64,000 nucleotides of DNA. It comes from Candidatus Methanodesulfokora washburnensis. GTDB lineage: Archaea; Korarchaeota; Korarchaeia; Korarchaeales; Korarchaeaceae. Below, piece after piece: positions 27,064-35,405 of the stretch. The position numbers were made by a program, and so were the translations under genes. Where the stretch lies: positions 1 through 64,000 of the forward strand of contig NZ_RCOS01000113.1 in assembly GCF_003947435.1 (NCBI RefSeq), given 5' to 3'. The notes under the pieces were generated by a model. It saw only the letters and a list, made by a program, of their open reading frames with translations. It did not search any database and was not told where the DNA came from. The first letter of the stretch is position 1. The number at the start of each line of letters is the position of its first letter.

Positions 27064-28068
27064 ATGACAGTGCCTGAAGAAGTCCTTAAGCTCGCAGAAG
27101 ATATAAAAAATATGAGAATAAGGGGTGCCGGCGAGATAGCTAGAGCGGCTGTAAGGGGATTAAGTATAGCTGCAGCAAAATCGGAGGCCACCAATAGGGA
27201 GGAGTTTCTGAGAGATCTTGATGATGCTGCTAAAGTGCTTCTACTGACAAGACCTACTGCGGTATCCCTGCCCAACGCATTAAGATATGTCATGGTTAGG
27301 GCGTATAAAGCATATGAGGAGGGAAGGACTAAGGATGAAATAAAGGAAAGTGTATTTAAGGCATCTGACGAGTTCTACAAGAACTCTCTTAAGGCCATTG
27401 ATCTAATAGGAATGTATGGATCGAGAAGAATAGAAGATGGAGATATTATAATGACTCATTGCCATAGCACTGCTGCTGTAAGTATTCTAGTGAATGCATG
27501 GAGAAGTGGGAAGAGGTTTGAGGTTATATCTACTGAAACTAGGCCCAGGTATCAAGGAAGAATAACAGCATCGATTCTTGCCAAGGAAGGGATACCTGTA
27601 TCTCTCATAGTGGATTCGGCTGCTAGATTTTTCATGGAGCATGTAGATAAAGTTGTTGTAGGAGCTGATGCTGTGGCTGCAAATGGAGCTGTAGTGAACA
27701 AAATAGGAACGTCCATGATTGCTTTAGCTGCCCATGAGGCCAGAGTCAATTTTATTGTAGCTGCTGAGACCTATAAATTCTCTCCAGAGACTGTTTTGGG
27801 ATCTCTCATAAGGATAGAGGAGAGGCCAGCTGACGAAATAGTGGAAACACAGTACCTAAAAGACAACCCGGGAGTGAAAGTCAGAAATCCTGCTTTTGAT
27901 GTCACTCCTGCCTCTTATGTCGATCTAATAGTAACAGAAAAGGGCGTAATTCCTCCAGAAGCAGCTATATTGATACTTAAAGAAGAGTTTGGATGGTTCT
28001 CCAGCGTAAACCTGCCTAAATTCCTGAAAGAAGGATTAGAAACTCCTGTGGAAATGAGCGAATACTGA
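27064..28068 (+). CDS. ribose-1,5-bisphosphate isomerase
   Basis: eIF2B-alpha-like isomerase of 334 residues. In archaea it converts ribose 1,5-bisphosphate to ribulose 1,5-bisphosphate in the AMP pathway that feeds form III RuBisCO. The N-terminal IKNMRIRGAGEIARAA, the active-site region MTHCHSTAA with its cysteine, and GADAVAANGAVVNKIGT with its aspartate are intact. It faces a RuBisCO-like gene across 29 bases. Translation initiation factor 2B-like or methylthioribose-phosphate isomerase roles are less likely given the RxGAG and DAVAANG pattern. Confidence 0.9.
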   Translation: MTVPEEVLKLAEDIKNMRIRGAGEIARAAVRGLSIAAAKSEATNREEFLRDLDDAAKVLLLTRPTAVSLPNALRYVMVRAYKAYEEGRTKDEIKESVFKASDEFYKNSLKAIDLIGMYGSRRIEDGDIIMTHCHSTAAVSILVNAWRSGKRFEVISTETRPRYQGRITASILAKEGIPVSLIVDSAARFFMEHVDKVVVGADAVAANGAVVNKIGTSMIALAAHEARVNFIVAAETYKFSPETVLGSLIRIEERPADEIVETQYLKDNPGVKVRNPAFDVTPASYVDLIVTEKGVIPPEAAILILKEEFGWFSSVNLPKFLKEGLETPVEMSEY

Positions 28069-28097
28069 TTAAAACTGATGCTTCGGCCTGAAAGTTA

Positions 28098-29207
28098 TCA
28101 CTGAGTTGCAAGGATTCCCCACTTCTTTACCGCTACTTTCACCTCTTCATGGCTGTTAAGTATTTCTGGAAGTCTTTCCCCTCTGAGAAAGGCATCTATG
28201 CATTCCCTCATGGATTTAACTCCTGCTTCTTCTCCCATTGGATGTTCATATACTGCTTCATCAGCTATTATTGCTTGTTCCTCCCCAAAAATAGCTAAGT
28301 TTGCCTCCACCTCCCCTGGATGAATGTTTCTTGCTACTGGCAGAGATTTCTTAACTTCAATTCCTGATGTGAGAGCCCTATCTATGCTGAGAACTTCCTC
28401 TCTGTTTGTTCCGTAATAGCCAGGTCTCTCCACGACATCGGCACCATAAAGTCTAGCAAGCTTAGCCAAGATGGATGGAGAAAAAGAGCTCTGATATGAT
28501 GGAAGGTTTACGTATAGAAAAATTCTCTTTCCAAATTCCTCTCTGATCGTAACAATGCCGTCCATGCACCCCACATTTAAATCATAAAATAATGTCCTTG
28601 CACCACTATCAAGGGATTTCTGAACTATGTCTACAAGTTTCTCCAGTTTGGATGTCACATTTACCCAGTAAACTGCCCTTCTTCCAGTTTCCTCTTTGAT
28701 CTTATCTATTTTTTCCTCTATAAGAGATATCCTTAAGCCTATTTGAGATGCCTCTTGGTTGATCAAACCTGGAATATCTCTTACAAAGTCTAAGCCTGCT
28801 GATATGAGTTTATATGAGACATCTGCCAAATCTGCTGGATGTATTCCCTGGATAGGCCTCAAAACTGCACCCAGCATAACTCCTCTCGCACCAAGAGACC
28901 TGTTTATCCCTTCAGCCCCATTGGAAGGTCCTGGCATGTGAGAGAAATCGGCCTCAACATCCTCTAACCTGATATCTCCATGAGGCAAACTGTCTATCAC
29001 TAGAGCTAGGGATTGAAGCAGACCAGATTCTGTATCTAGAATTGTCTCTGGAATTTGGACATAAAATGCATCTCCCTCACTGCTTAGCGAGAGAAGGGCC
29101 CTCTCCTCATCAGTCTCAACCCATTTTCTTAATCTCTCAAACCATTTTATAAATGAAGTATGATCTTCCCTCACAACAAATTTTAGCCTTAGTGCTCTAG
29201 TACTCAT
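28098..29207 (-). CDS. RuBisCO-like protein lacking the catalytic residues
   Basis: A 369-residue homologue of the RuBisCO large subunit, about 60-75 shorter than form III enzymes. Recognisable blocks are GDIRLEDV, GAVLRPIQGIHPADLADVSY, AGLDFVRDIPG, ILAKLARLYGAD, IHPGEVEANLAIFG, EHPMGEEAGVKSMRECIDAF and HEEVKVAVKKWG at the end. The catalytic positions are replaced: KPKxG is RPIQG (R117), the carbamylated-lysine block KDDE is RDIP (143-146), the HxHRAMH region is YVNLPSYQ with about ten residues deleted, loop-6 lysine is absent, and SSGG is VARN. Carboxylase activity is therefore not expected. It converges with the R15P isomerase gene. Confidence 0.85.
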   Translation of the reverse strand: MSTRALRLKFVVREDHTSFIKWFERLRKWVETDEERALLSLSSEGDAFYVQIPETILDTESGLLQSLALVIDSLPHGDIRLEDVEADFSHMPGPSNGAEGINRSLGARGVMLGAVLRPIQGIHPADLADVSYKLISAGLDFVRDIPGLINQEASQIGLRISLIEEKIDKIKEETGRRAVYWVNVTSKLEKLVDIVQKSLDSGARTLFYDLNVGCMDGIVTIREEFGKRIFLYVNLPSYQSSFSPSILAKLARLYGADVVERPGYYGTNREEVLSIDRALTSGIEVKKSLPVARNIHPGEVEANLAIFGEEQAIIADEAVYEHPMGEEAGVKSMRECIDAFLRGERLPEILNSHEEVKVAVKKWGILATQ

Positions 29208-29333
29208 AAGATCCTCATCTCTCAGATCTACACCTAGAATTTAAATATTTATTATTGACTCGAATCGAGAAAGGAAACTGAAGAACCTTTTTGCTACGCA
29301 AGTTTTTATTGAAAGATTTGTCATGACTGCCAG

Positions 29334-30893
29334 ATGGAAAACTCATTCTGTCTTGTTAATGGAAAAATTTATGTTTCCTTCAAACCAACAAAAATAGCAG
29401 ACTCTCTCGTTGTTATAAATGGTAGGGTAGTTTATACGGGTGATGAAGACAAAGCGAGAAATATAGTAGATGCACTTGACCTAAAATTGATAGATCTTAA
29501 AGGAAAAGTTGTTCTTCCTGGCTTTGTGGATTCTCATGTTCATCTAGATGAGCTTGGCATGTATCTGGAGATGCTTGATCTAAAAGGCGTTGAAAGCATA
29601 ACAGATCTAAAAGAGAGACTTAGATCCCATAATGGAAGGAATAAATGGATATTAGGACATGGATGGGATCAAGAAAATTTCAAAGAAAAGCGATTTCCGA
29701 CCAGATGGGATCTAGATGAAGTAGTTAGGGATAAACCTGTTGTACTCACTAGAATCTGCGTTCATGCTGCTGTTCTTAACACTAAAGCAATGGAGTTGAC
29801 CGGGCTTTTGAAAAGCGAAGATCCGAATGTAATTAAGAATGAGAAAGGAGAAGCCATCGGTATCGTTATGGAAAAAGCGCTTGAGAGAGTGAGAGAAAAA
29901 GTGAAGGAAGATTTAACTCAAGAGGACTACATAAGATTTCTCTCTAAGGCCATAGATTTTGCTGCATCTCAAGGAGTAACAACAGTCGGATTTGTTAGCT
30001 GTGATAGAAATAGTCTAATAGCTCTATATCATTTGAACAGCGAGAAGAAGTTGAAAATTAGGATTAGAGTCTATTTAAATCCAGAAGTTCTGGAAACATT
30101 GAGAAACTTAGGGATGAAAAGAGGATTTGGCGATGAGTTCTTGAGAATAAATGGGTTGAAGATCCTAGCAGATGGCTCATTAGGGGCTAGGACGGCTTGG
30201 CTTTCAGAACCTTATTCCGATTCATTCACAAGTGGTAATCCAAATATAAGCAGGGAAGAGTTGAGGAGGATAGCAGAGGAAGCTGATAAAAGCGGACTCC
30301 AGCTTGCAGTGCACGGAATAGGAGATAAAACCATAGATATGATACTTGATATATACGAAAATATAAAAACTTTCGAAAACAGGCATAGAATAGAGCACGC
30401 ATCTGTAGTGCGTGATGACCAAATCACTAGGATTAGTGGGCTTGGAGTCGTGTTATCCGTTCAGCCTCATTTTGTCATAACAGATTGGTGGGTATTAAAT
30501 AGAGTTGGAGAAAAGAGAGCAAAGTGGGTTTATCGATTCAAGAAGATGCTCTCAAGCGGCATAAACTTGGGTTTTGGGACAGATTGTCCTGTGGAGGATT
30601 TAAACCCATGGAAAACAGTTTATGCTGCTGTAACAAGAGGAGGCAAATCTCTACCTCTTTATGAGATCACAAAGGAAGAATGTTTAGACTTGGAGGAGGC
30701 TCTCTATTGTTATACTAAGGGATCTGCTTATGTGTTATTTGATGAGGAGAACTTGGGCTCTCTTGAGAAAGGGAAACTGGCTGATTTCATAGTACTAGAA
30801 GAAGATCCATTTAAGGTCGATGATCTGAGGAAGCTACGTGTTCTGGAAACTTATGTAGGCGGAACCAAGGTTTTTAGTGCCATGAACAGGTAA
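29334..30893 (+). CDS. YtcJ-type amidohydrolase
   Basis: Metal-dependent hydrolase of 519 residues with the composite beta domain and TIM barrel of the amidohydrolase superfamily. GFVDSHVHLDE supplies the HxH zinc ligands, WILGHGWDQENF is characteristic of YtcJ proteins, HRIEHASVVRDDQI and GTDCPVEDLNPW provide later ligands, and GKLADFIVLEEDPF closes the fold. Substrate unknown; relatives act on N-substituted formamides and other amides. The gene stands alone between divergent and convergent neighbours. Confidence 0.85.
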   Translation: MENSFCLVNGKIYVSFKPTKIADSLVVINGRVVYTGDEDKARNIVDALDLKLIDLKGKVVLPGFVDSHVHLDELGMYLEMLDLKGVESITDLKERLRSHNGRNKWILGHGWDQENFKEKRFPTRWDLDEVVRDKPVVLTRICVHAAVLNTKAMELTGLLKSEDPNVIKNEKGEAIGIVMEKALERVREKVKEDLTQEDYIRFLSKAIDFAASQGVTTVGFVSCDRNSLIALYHLNSEKKLKIRIRVYLNPEVLETLRNLGMKRGFGDEFLRINGLKILADGSLGARTAWLSEPYSDSFTSGNPNISREELRRIAEEADKSGLQLAVHGIGDKTIDMILDIYENIKTFENRHRIEHASVVRDDQITRISGLGVVLSVQPHFVITDWWVLNRVGEKRAKWVYRFKKMLSSGINLGFGTDCPVEDLNPWKTVYAAVTRGGKSLPLYEITKEECLDLEEALYCYTKGSAYVLFDEENLGSLEKGKLADFIVLEEDPFKVDDLRKLRVLETYVGGTKVFSAMNR

Positions 30894-31001
30894 TTGATGC
30901 TTAGATTACTTAAAGCAGCATTACAAGCCTCTTCGAACAATTTAACTTAATAATTTTATAGTTATAAAATTTAATACTAAAAATTCTCATTTGTATGACT
31001 G

Positions 31002-31679
31002 TCAGTCCCAGCTTAGCAGATCTACAGTTACTATATCCCCATCCTTCAGGTTCAATTTTCTTCTGAGGTTATCCTTAGATATAACTTCTATGACATCAGC
31101 ATTATAGTGCCTTCGCTCTGGAAAAATAGCATGACATAACTCTCCATTTAGTCTAACTGGGTATATTCTGACACTTCCGAAAGTTCTTCCTGACTCGGTA
31201 AACCCCGGCACTATGACAGGCCTGACCTTTTCAATCCACTTTATAACACTATATATAGCGGATTTTGATATTATCCTCAAGTTAAGAGTCCCCTTGAAGG
31301 GTTCGTAACCAAGGTGCTTAAGGAACTCCCTTCTGTAGCCCTCGAGAGACATGTAATATGCTCCCTCTCCGAGTCCCGTGAAAACCTCGCCAGCAATTCT
31401 TTCAATGGGCTTTTCTCCGGAGGATATAAGCTCACAAACTCCATTGAGAAGAGCAAGCCCCTTGGCACTCACTATAAAGTGATGTCTCTTTCCCTTAACA
31501 GCTCTTATTACATATCCGCCATTTTCTGCCTCCTTAAACCATCTAACTAAGGTAGGTTTTGGTATACCCGTGAATTCTGCTAAATCAGATAAACTTATTG
31601 GCTTATCCCTTCCTCCTGACTGAATTAGAGATATGAGAAGTAGAACTGTCCTCTGATTTACCCTATTGCTTATTGCCAT
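31002..31679 (-). CDS. ribK: CTP-dependent riboflavin kinase with N-terminal HTH regulator (RbkR)
   Basis: A 225-residue bifunctional protein. The N-terminal winged helix (about 1-75, SDLAEFTGIPKPTLVRWFKEA) is followed by a DUF120 riboflavin kinase (GLGEGAYYMSLEGYRREF, EPFKGTLNLRI, PVIVPGFTESGRTFGSVR). It makes FMN using CTP, and in many archaea also regulates riboflavin genes. A near-perfect palindrome (31690-31703) lies between its TATA box and ATG and is a candidate self-regulation site. Confidence 0.92.
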   Translation of the reverse strand: MAISNRVNQRTVLLLISLIQSGGRDKPISLSDLAEFTGIPKPTLVRWFKEAENGGYVIRAVKGKRHHFIVSAKGLALLNGVCELISSGEKPIERIAGEVFTGLGEGAYYMSLEGYRREFLKHLGYEPFKGTLNLRIISKSAIYSVIKWIEKVRPVIVPGFTESGRTFGSVRIYPVRLNGELCHAIFPERRHYNADVIEVISKDNLRRKLNLKDGDIVTVDLLSWD

Positions 31680-31689
31680 GTTATCCCTT

Positions 31690-31718
31690 CTAAGCTTCCT
31701 TAGGAAAACTATATATAG
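31690..31718. promoter_or_regulatory. bidirectional TATA box and palindromic candidate operator for ribK/taw1
   Basis: CTAAG-cttc-CTTAG (31690-31703) is an inverted repeat 11 bases upstream of the ribK ATG. TATATATA at about 31710-31718 is self-complementary: on the + strand it lies about 25 bases before the taw1 GTG (leaderless), and on the - strand about 35 bases before ribK. The operator is downstream of the box on the ribK side only, where a bound regulator would block that transcript. RbkR binding there is inferred. Confidence 0.5.
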
Positions 31719-31738
31719 CTTGATATCCGAATCTTATT

Positions 31739-32704
31739 GTGGAAATTCCAGCCGAGATTTCGCTGAGAAAGCTCATGAGAAGACAGGGATATCAGCTTAT
31801 ACTAAATCATTCAGCCTTAAAACCGTGTTCTTGGTTCAGAGAAGCTATAATGAGAGGTAGAACATGTTATAAACATAAGTTTTTTGGTATACCATCTTGG
31901 AGATGCATACAAATGTCACCAAGCATATACTGTAATTTTCAATGCCTTCACTGCTGGAGGACTAATGCAAGCGATCTTCCTCCGGAAATGAGATGGAAAG
32001 AGATTCCAGATGAGAGTTATAAATGGGATGATCCCGAAGAAATAGCAGAGGAGTCAATAAGAATTCAGAGAATGATTGTTCAGGGGTACAAAGGAGTCAA
32101 AGTATTCAGCAAAAAGATGCTGGAGGAAGCGGAGAATCCAAAACACGCAGCTATATCACTTACAGGAGAGCCCACCCTTTATCCTTACATAGGAGAGCTT
32201 GTTGAAGCCTACAAAAGGAGGGGGATGACCACATTTATAGTGACAAATGGCTCCATGCCTGATGTAATAGAGGGACTTTCCACAGAGCCCACTCAGCTTT
32301 ATATAACGGTTAATTCTCCAAACAGGGAATCCTTTAACAGAATTTCAAGACCTCTTGTCCCTGATGCTTGGGATAAAGTTGTAAAAACTCTTTCTCTGAT
32401 AAAATCTCTTACATCTCCTGTTGTCATGAGGATAACAGCTATAAAAGGAGTAAACATGCATCTTGCAAAAGAATTTGCTGAGCTTATTGATAAATTCGAG
32501 CCCACTTACGTGGAGCCAAAAGGATATAGTTATGTGGGATATTCAAGAAGGAGGATGTCAAGAGAAAACTCTCCATCGCATGAGGAAGTTAGATCTTTTG
32601 CTAAAGAAATAGCAAACCTAACATCTTATAAGATTATAGATGAGCAGAAGGAAAGCAAGGTCGTCCTTTTATCTAAGCTGGATAAACCAATAAGATTTTA
32701 TTGA
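31739..32704 (+). CDS. taw1: tRNA 4-demethylwyosine synthase (Taw1)
   Basis: Radical SAM enzyme that builds the tricyclic wyosine base at position 37 of tRNA-Phe from N1-methylguanosine and pyruvate. The SAM cluster motif is C65-NFQ-C69-LH-C72. Three further cysteines spaced 13 apart (C30, C43, C56) match the second [4Fe-4S] cluster of the family. ISLTGEPTLYP and KRRGMTTFIVTNGS are family blocks. The GTG start sits about 25 bases after the TATA box, indicating a leaderless mRNA. pyrH follows 6 bases later. Confidence 0.93.
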   Translation: MEIPAEISLRKLMRRQGYQLILNHSALKPCSWFREAIMRGRTCYKHKFFGIPSWRCIQMSPSIYCNFQCLHCWRTNASDLPPEMRWKEIPDESYKWDDPEEIAEESIRIQRMIVQGYKGVKVFSKKMLEEAENPKHAAISLTGEPTLYPYIGELVEAYKRRGMTTFIVTNGSMPDVIEGLSTEPTQLYITVNSPNRESFNRISRPLVPDAWDKVVKTLSLIKSLTSPVVMRITAIKGVNMHLAKEFAELIDKFEPTYVEPKGYSYVGYSRRRMSRENSPSHEEVRSFAKEIANLTSYKIIDEQKESKVVLLSKLDKPIRFY

Positions 32705-32710
32705 GAAGAG

Positions 32711-33400
32711 GTGATTCTATTGAATATAGTCCTCCTTCTGGGTGGTCATATATTCAATGAACTGAGAGAAGGAAAAATAAGCGAGATAAAGGAGATAGCA
32801 GATCTTTTAAGAAGACTTTTAAGAGAGGGAAATAGAATTGTCGTGGTAGCAGGAGGAGGTTTATTAGCAAGGGAGTACATAAGTATATCGGAGAAGCTCG
32901 GTGCAACAAAGGCAGTCCAAGATATCATTGGCATAGAGGCAACTAGATTAAATGCAATGGTTTTAATCTCTGCTCTCTTCGATATTTCCTATCCTTATGT
33001 CCCTTCATCATATGAAGAGGCCGTCAAAGGTCTTGACTCTAAAGGTCTTGTTATAATGGGAGGAATAGCTCCAGCTCAGTCAACAGATGCAGTAGCTGCG
33101 ATAATGGCAGAGCTAATAAGAGCGGATATCTTAGTAAAGGCTTCTGAGAAGGGAGGAGTTTATGAGAGGGATCCGAAAGAGGATCCAAATGCAAGAAAAT
33201 ATGATAGAATGACTTATGACGAGCTGGAGAGGATAATCCTTGAAAAGAAGTTTCTTCCAGGAAAATATGATCTTTTAGATCATCTGGCTCTCCTAGTCCT
33301 TAAGAGATCAAACATACCCCTAGCTATAGTGCCACCAGATGCTGAGTCGATAGAGAGAGCTCTAAAAGGCGAAGTTATAGGTACACTAGTGAGATTTTGA
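32711..33400 (+). CDS. pyrH: uridylate kinase (archaeal UMP kinase)
   Basis: Amino-acid-kinase-fold enzyme phosphorylating UMP to UDP, 229 residues. VLLLGGHIFN, VVVAGGGLLAREYI, GIEATRLNAMVL and KGGVYERDPKEDPNARKYDRM are the substrate and nucleotide blocks of archaeal UMP kinases. It follows taw1 by 6 bases, with GAAGAGGTGATT as ribosome site. Confidence 0.93.
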   Translation: MILLNIVLLLGGHIFNELREGKISEIKEIADLLRRLLREGNRIVVVAGGGLLAREYISISEKLGATKAVQDIIGIEATRLNAMVLISALFDISYPYVPSSYEEAVKGLDSKGLVIMGGIAPAQSTDAVAAIMAELIRADILVKASEKGGVYERDPKEDPNARKYDRMTYDELERIILEKKFLPGKYDLLDHLALLVLKRSNIPLAIVPPDAESIERALKGEVIGTLVRF

Positions 33401-33682
33401 CATTCTTCACGGCTAAAGCTAGGAGATTCTCGGCTTATTGGGATGGTCCTCATCCAATCAGGTTAGAGAGCTGTGCAAGGGTGGCTTTTGCTGTAGGCAT
33501 GTAACCTATAGTCTGCTTGAATATGTTCATCGCTTTGGCCTTCATAAGCTATATAAAAGTATAGACGATTAATCTTATGATAGAAACTATGGGATTTTCT
33601 ATTGATTTTGCAATTATTTATATATAAACTAAAATCCGCACATGGTTAAATATTCAAGTCTAGCTGACAACAAGGTGTGCTC
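33401..33682. other. 282-base gap with a short decayed-looking ORF and a promoter
   Basis: A frame from TTG at 33397 to TAA at 33504 encodes about 35 residues (…ARRFSAYWDGPHP…) that look like part of a once longer protein but match nothing I recognise. An A/T-rich stretch with TATTTATATATAAAC near 33615-33630 is a good promoter for the membrane protein starting at 33683. Nothing else seen. Confidence 0.3.
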
Positions 33683-34042
33683 ATGCTGAGGAGACCTATA
33701 AGACCTCCAGCTAAGCCAACTAAGTTAAGGGCCCCTCTTACCCTGAAGAAGTTACTTTTTGAAGCAGTTTTTGGGATTATCTATGCATTATTAACATTTC
33801 CCATATCCCTTCTTATAGCAGAGTTCAGCGTCTGGGTGTCAAGCGTGTGGATGCTGACTAAAGCAGATGCATTCAGGAACTTTAATTTATTTTTATGGCT
33901 AGTGCAGCTGATGTTCATGATAGTTCCACTGTACCACAAAAGGTATATGAGGGCACTTTTCTTCATCATAACAAGCCTTCTAATATATTATGCTGTCTTC
34001 TTTATCGCTGCTTTTGATCCCTTATCCCTGTTTGGTTACTGA
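33683..34042 (+). CDS. uncharacterised small membrane protein
   Basis: A protein of 119 residues from the ATG at 33683, which has AAGGTG five bases ahead. The N-terminal 25 residues are basic and proline-rich (RRPIRPPAKPTKLRAP); then three hydrophobic helices follow (about 30-55, 65-85, 90-110), with the second and third separated by a short basic loop HKRYMR. Family not recognised. It is flanked by tRNA-Glu on the other strand and has its own TATA-like promoter, so it is probably monocistronic. Confidence 0.6.
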   Translation: MLRRPIRPPAKPTKLRAPLTLKKLLFEAVFGIIYALLTFPISLLIAEFSVWVSSVWMLTKADAFRNFNLFLWLVQLMFMIVPLYHKRYMRALFFIITSLLIYYAVFFIAAFDPLSLFGY

Positions 34043-34089
34043 TCTAACAGGATAGCACAGGCGGAAAAGATCAGAAAGGGTAAGAAGTA

Positions 34090-34164
34090 TGCTCCGGCCG
34101 GGATTTGAACCCGGGTCTGAGGCTCGAGAGGCCTCCATGCTTGGCCGGGCTACACCACCGGAGC
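34090..34164 (-). tRNA. tRNA-Glu (anticodon CTC)
   Basis: Acceptor GCTCCGG pairs with CCGGAGC; D arm GTGTAGCCCGGCCAAGCAT; anticodon stem GAGGC/GCCTC around loop CTCTCGA, giving CTC; T arm CCGGG-TTCAAAT-CCCGG. Discriminator A, no intron, no CCA. Its 34097-34138 part is nearly identical to tRNA-Pro(CGG) 1.2 kb away (see that entry). Confidence 0.95.
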
Positions 34165-34260
34165 CCGGAAAATCAGGGGTGTGAAAATAAAAAGCTATAT
34201 GTCAGACTTATTGAATAGGAATCTTTTTCTTTTTGGTTAAAAAAGCTGGTTGGGGTAGAA

Positions 34261-35277
34261 ATGCCTGCTACTGTTGTTGTTGGAGGGTTCTATGGAGATG
34301 AAGGAAAGGGGAAGATACTGAGTTATCTTTCCCTTGCAGATGATGTGGATATAGGAGTCAGAGGAGGGGTAGGGCCAAATGCTGGACACACTGTTGTGTT
34401 TAAAGGGAAGGAGTTCAAGCTAAGACAGATCCCATCCGCTTTCGTTAATGAGAGATCTCTTCTCTTGATAGGCCCTGGTGTGTTGATAAATCCCGAGGTC
34501 TTTTTCAATGAGATAAAAATCACTGGAGCTGAAAACAGAATATACATGGATAAAAACTGTGGTATAATAGAGAGGAGACATATAGAGATGGATTCCTCTG
34601 ACCTTCACTTAAAGGGAACTGTAGGCACTACAGGAACGGGAACAGGTCCTGCAAATGCAGAGAGAGTCCTTAGAAAGCTTAAGATAGCAAGAGATGTGCC
34701 GGAGCTTCAGAAATATATAGAAGATGTTCCAAAAATAGTAAATGAGGCAGTCGATTCTGGGAAAAAAGTTCTCATTGAGGGAACCCAAGGCACATTTCTC
34801 TCCTTATGGCATACAGACTACTATCCATTCTGCACATCCAAAGACACGACTGCCTCAGCTATATGCTCAGACGTGGGTCTGGGACCGAAGAAAATAGATG
34901 ACATCCTAGTTATATTTAAATCTTATGTAACGAGAGTTGGGGGAGGGCCTCTCGAGAATGAGTACAGTGAGGAGGAGGCCAGAAGGCTGGGAATGCTGGA
35001 AGTAGCCACGGTAACAGGGAGAAAGAGAAGGTCGGCTCCCTTCAATTTCAAGCTTGCGAAGAGAGCCGTCATGCTGAATAGTGCCACGCAAGTAGCGATA
35101 ACAAAATTAGATGTGCTTTTTCCAGGGGCCTCAGGAGCCAGAAGATATGAAGATCTTCCCAGAGAAGCAAGGGATTTCATAGATATGGTTGAGAACGAGC
35201 TGAAAGTTCCCGTGACCCTTGTTGGAACAGGAAAAGATGTTATGGATGTAGTTGATATGAGAAAGGAGAAGCTTTAA
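34261..35277 (+). CDS. purA: adenylosuccinate synthetase
   Basis: GTP-dependent first step from IMP to AMP, 338 residues, the short archaeal form. GFYGDEGKGKI (about 8-18) contains the catalytic Asp and the GTP P-loop-like segment; GVGPNAGHTVVFKG carries the catalytic His; TGTGTGPANAERVLRK and TGRKRRSAPFN are further blocks. It starts at ATG 34261 after GGTTGGGGTAGAA and ends 3 bases before the tRNA-Pro gene on the opposite strand. Confidence 0.95.
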   Translation: MPATVVVGGFYGDEGKGKILSYLSLADDVDIGVRGGVGPNAGHTVVFKGKEFKLRQIPSAFVNERSLLLIGPGVLINPEVFFNEIKITGAENRIYMDKNCGIIERRHIEMDSSDLHLKGTVGTTGTGTGPANAERVLRKLKIARDVPELQKYIEDVPKIVNEAVDSGKKVLIEGTQGTFLSLWHTDYYPFCTSKDTTASAICSDVGLGPKKIDDILVIFKSYVTRVGGGPLENEYSEEEARRLGMLEVATVTGRKRRSAPFNFKLAKRAVMLNSATQVAITKLDVLFPGASGARRYEDLPREARDFIDMVENELKVPVTLVGTGKDVMDVVDMRKEKL

Positions 35278-35279
35278 AA

Positions 35280-35353
35280 TGGGGGCGCCGGGATTTGAAC
35301 CCGGGTCTGAGGCTCCCGAGGCCTCCATCCTAGCCAAGCTAGACTACGCCCTG
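35280..35353 (-). tRNA. tRNA-Pro (anticodon CGG), chimeric-looking
   Basis: Anticodon stem GAGGC/GCCTC with loop CTCGGGA gives CGG. The D arm (TAGTCTAGCTTGG) resembles tRNA-Pro(GGG) at 37459-37534. From position 26 through the T arm it equals tRNA-Glu(CTC) at 40 of 42 bases, differing only at anticodon bases 35 and 36. The acceptor reads CAGGGCG against CGCCCCC, so 1:72 (C-C) and 2:71 (A-C) do not pair. It may be a working tRNA with an odd end, or a conversion product under decay. Confidence 0.8.
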
Positions 35354-35405
35354 CAACTTAATGTGGTCTTTATAAAAACTGTTTCCCTGAGGTAGCAGGA
35401 AGATT

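Noticed and set aside
28069-28110. C/D-box-like string TGATG...CTGA between the isomerase and the RuBisCO-like gene
   Set aside because: Box spacing is far too short for guides and the second box pair is missing.
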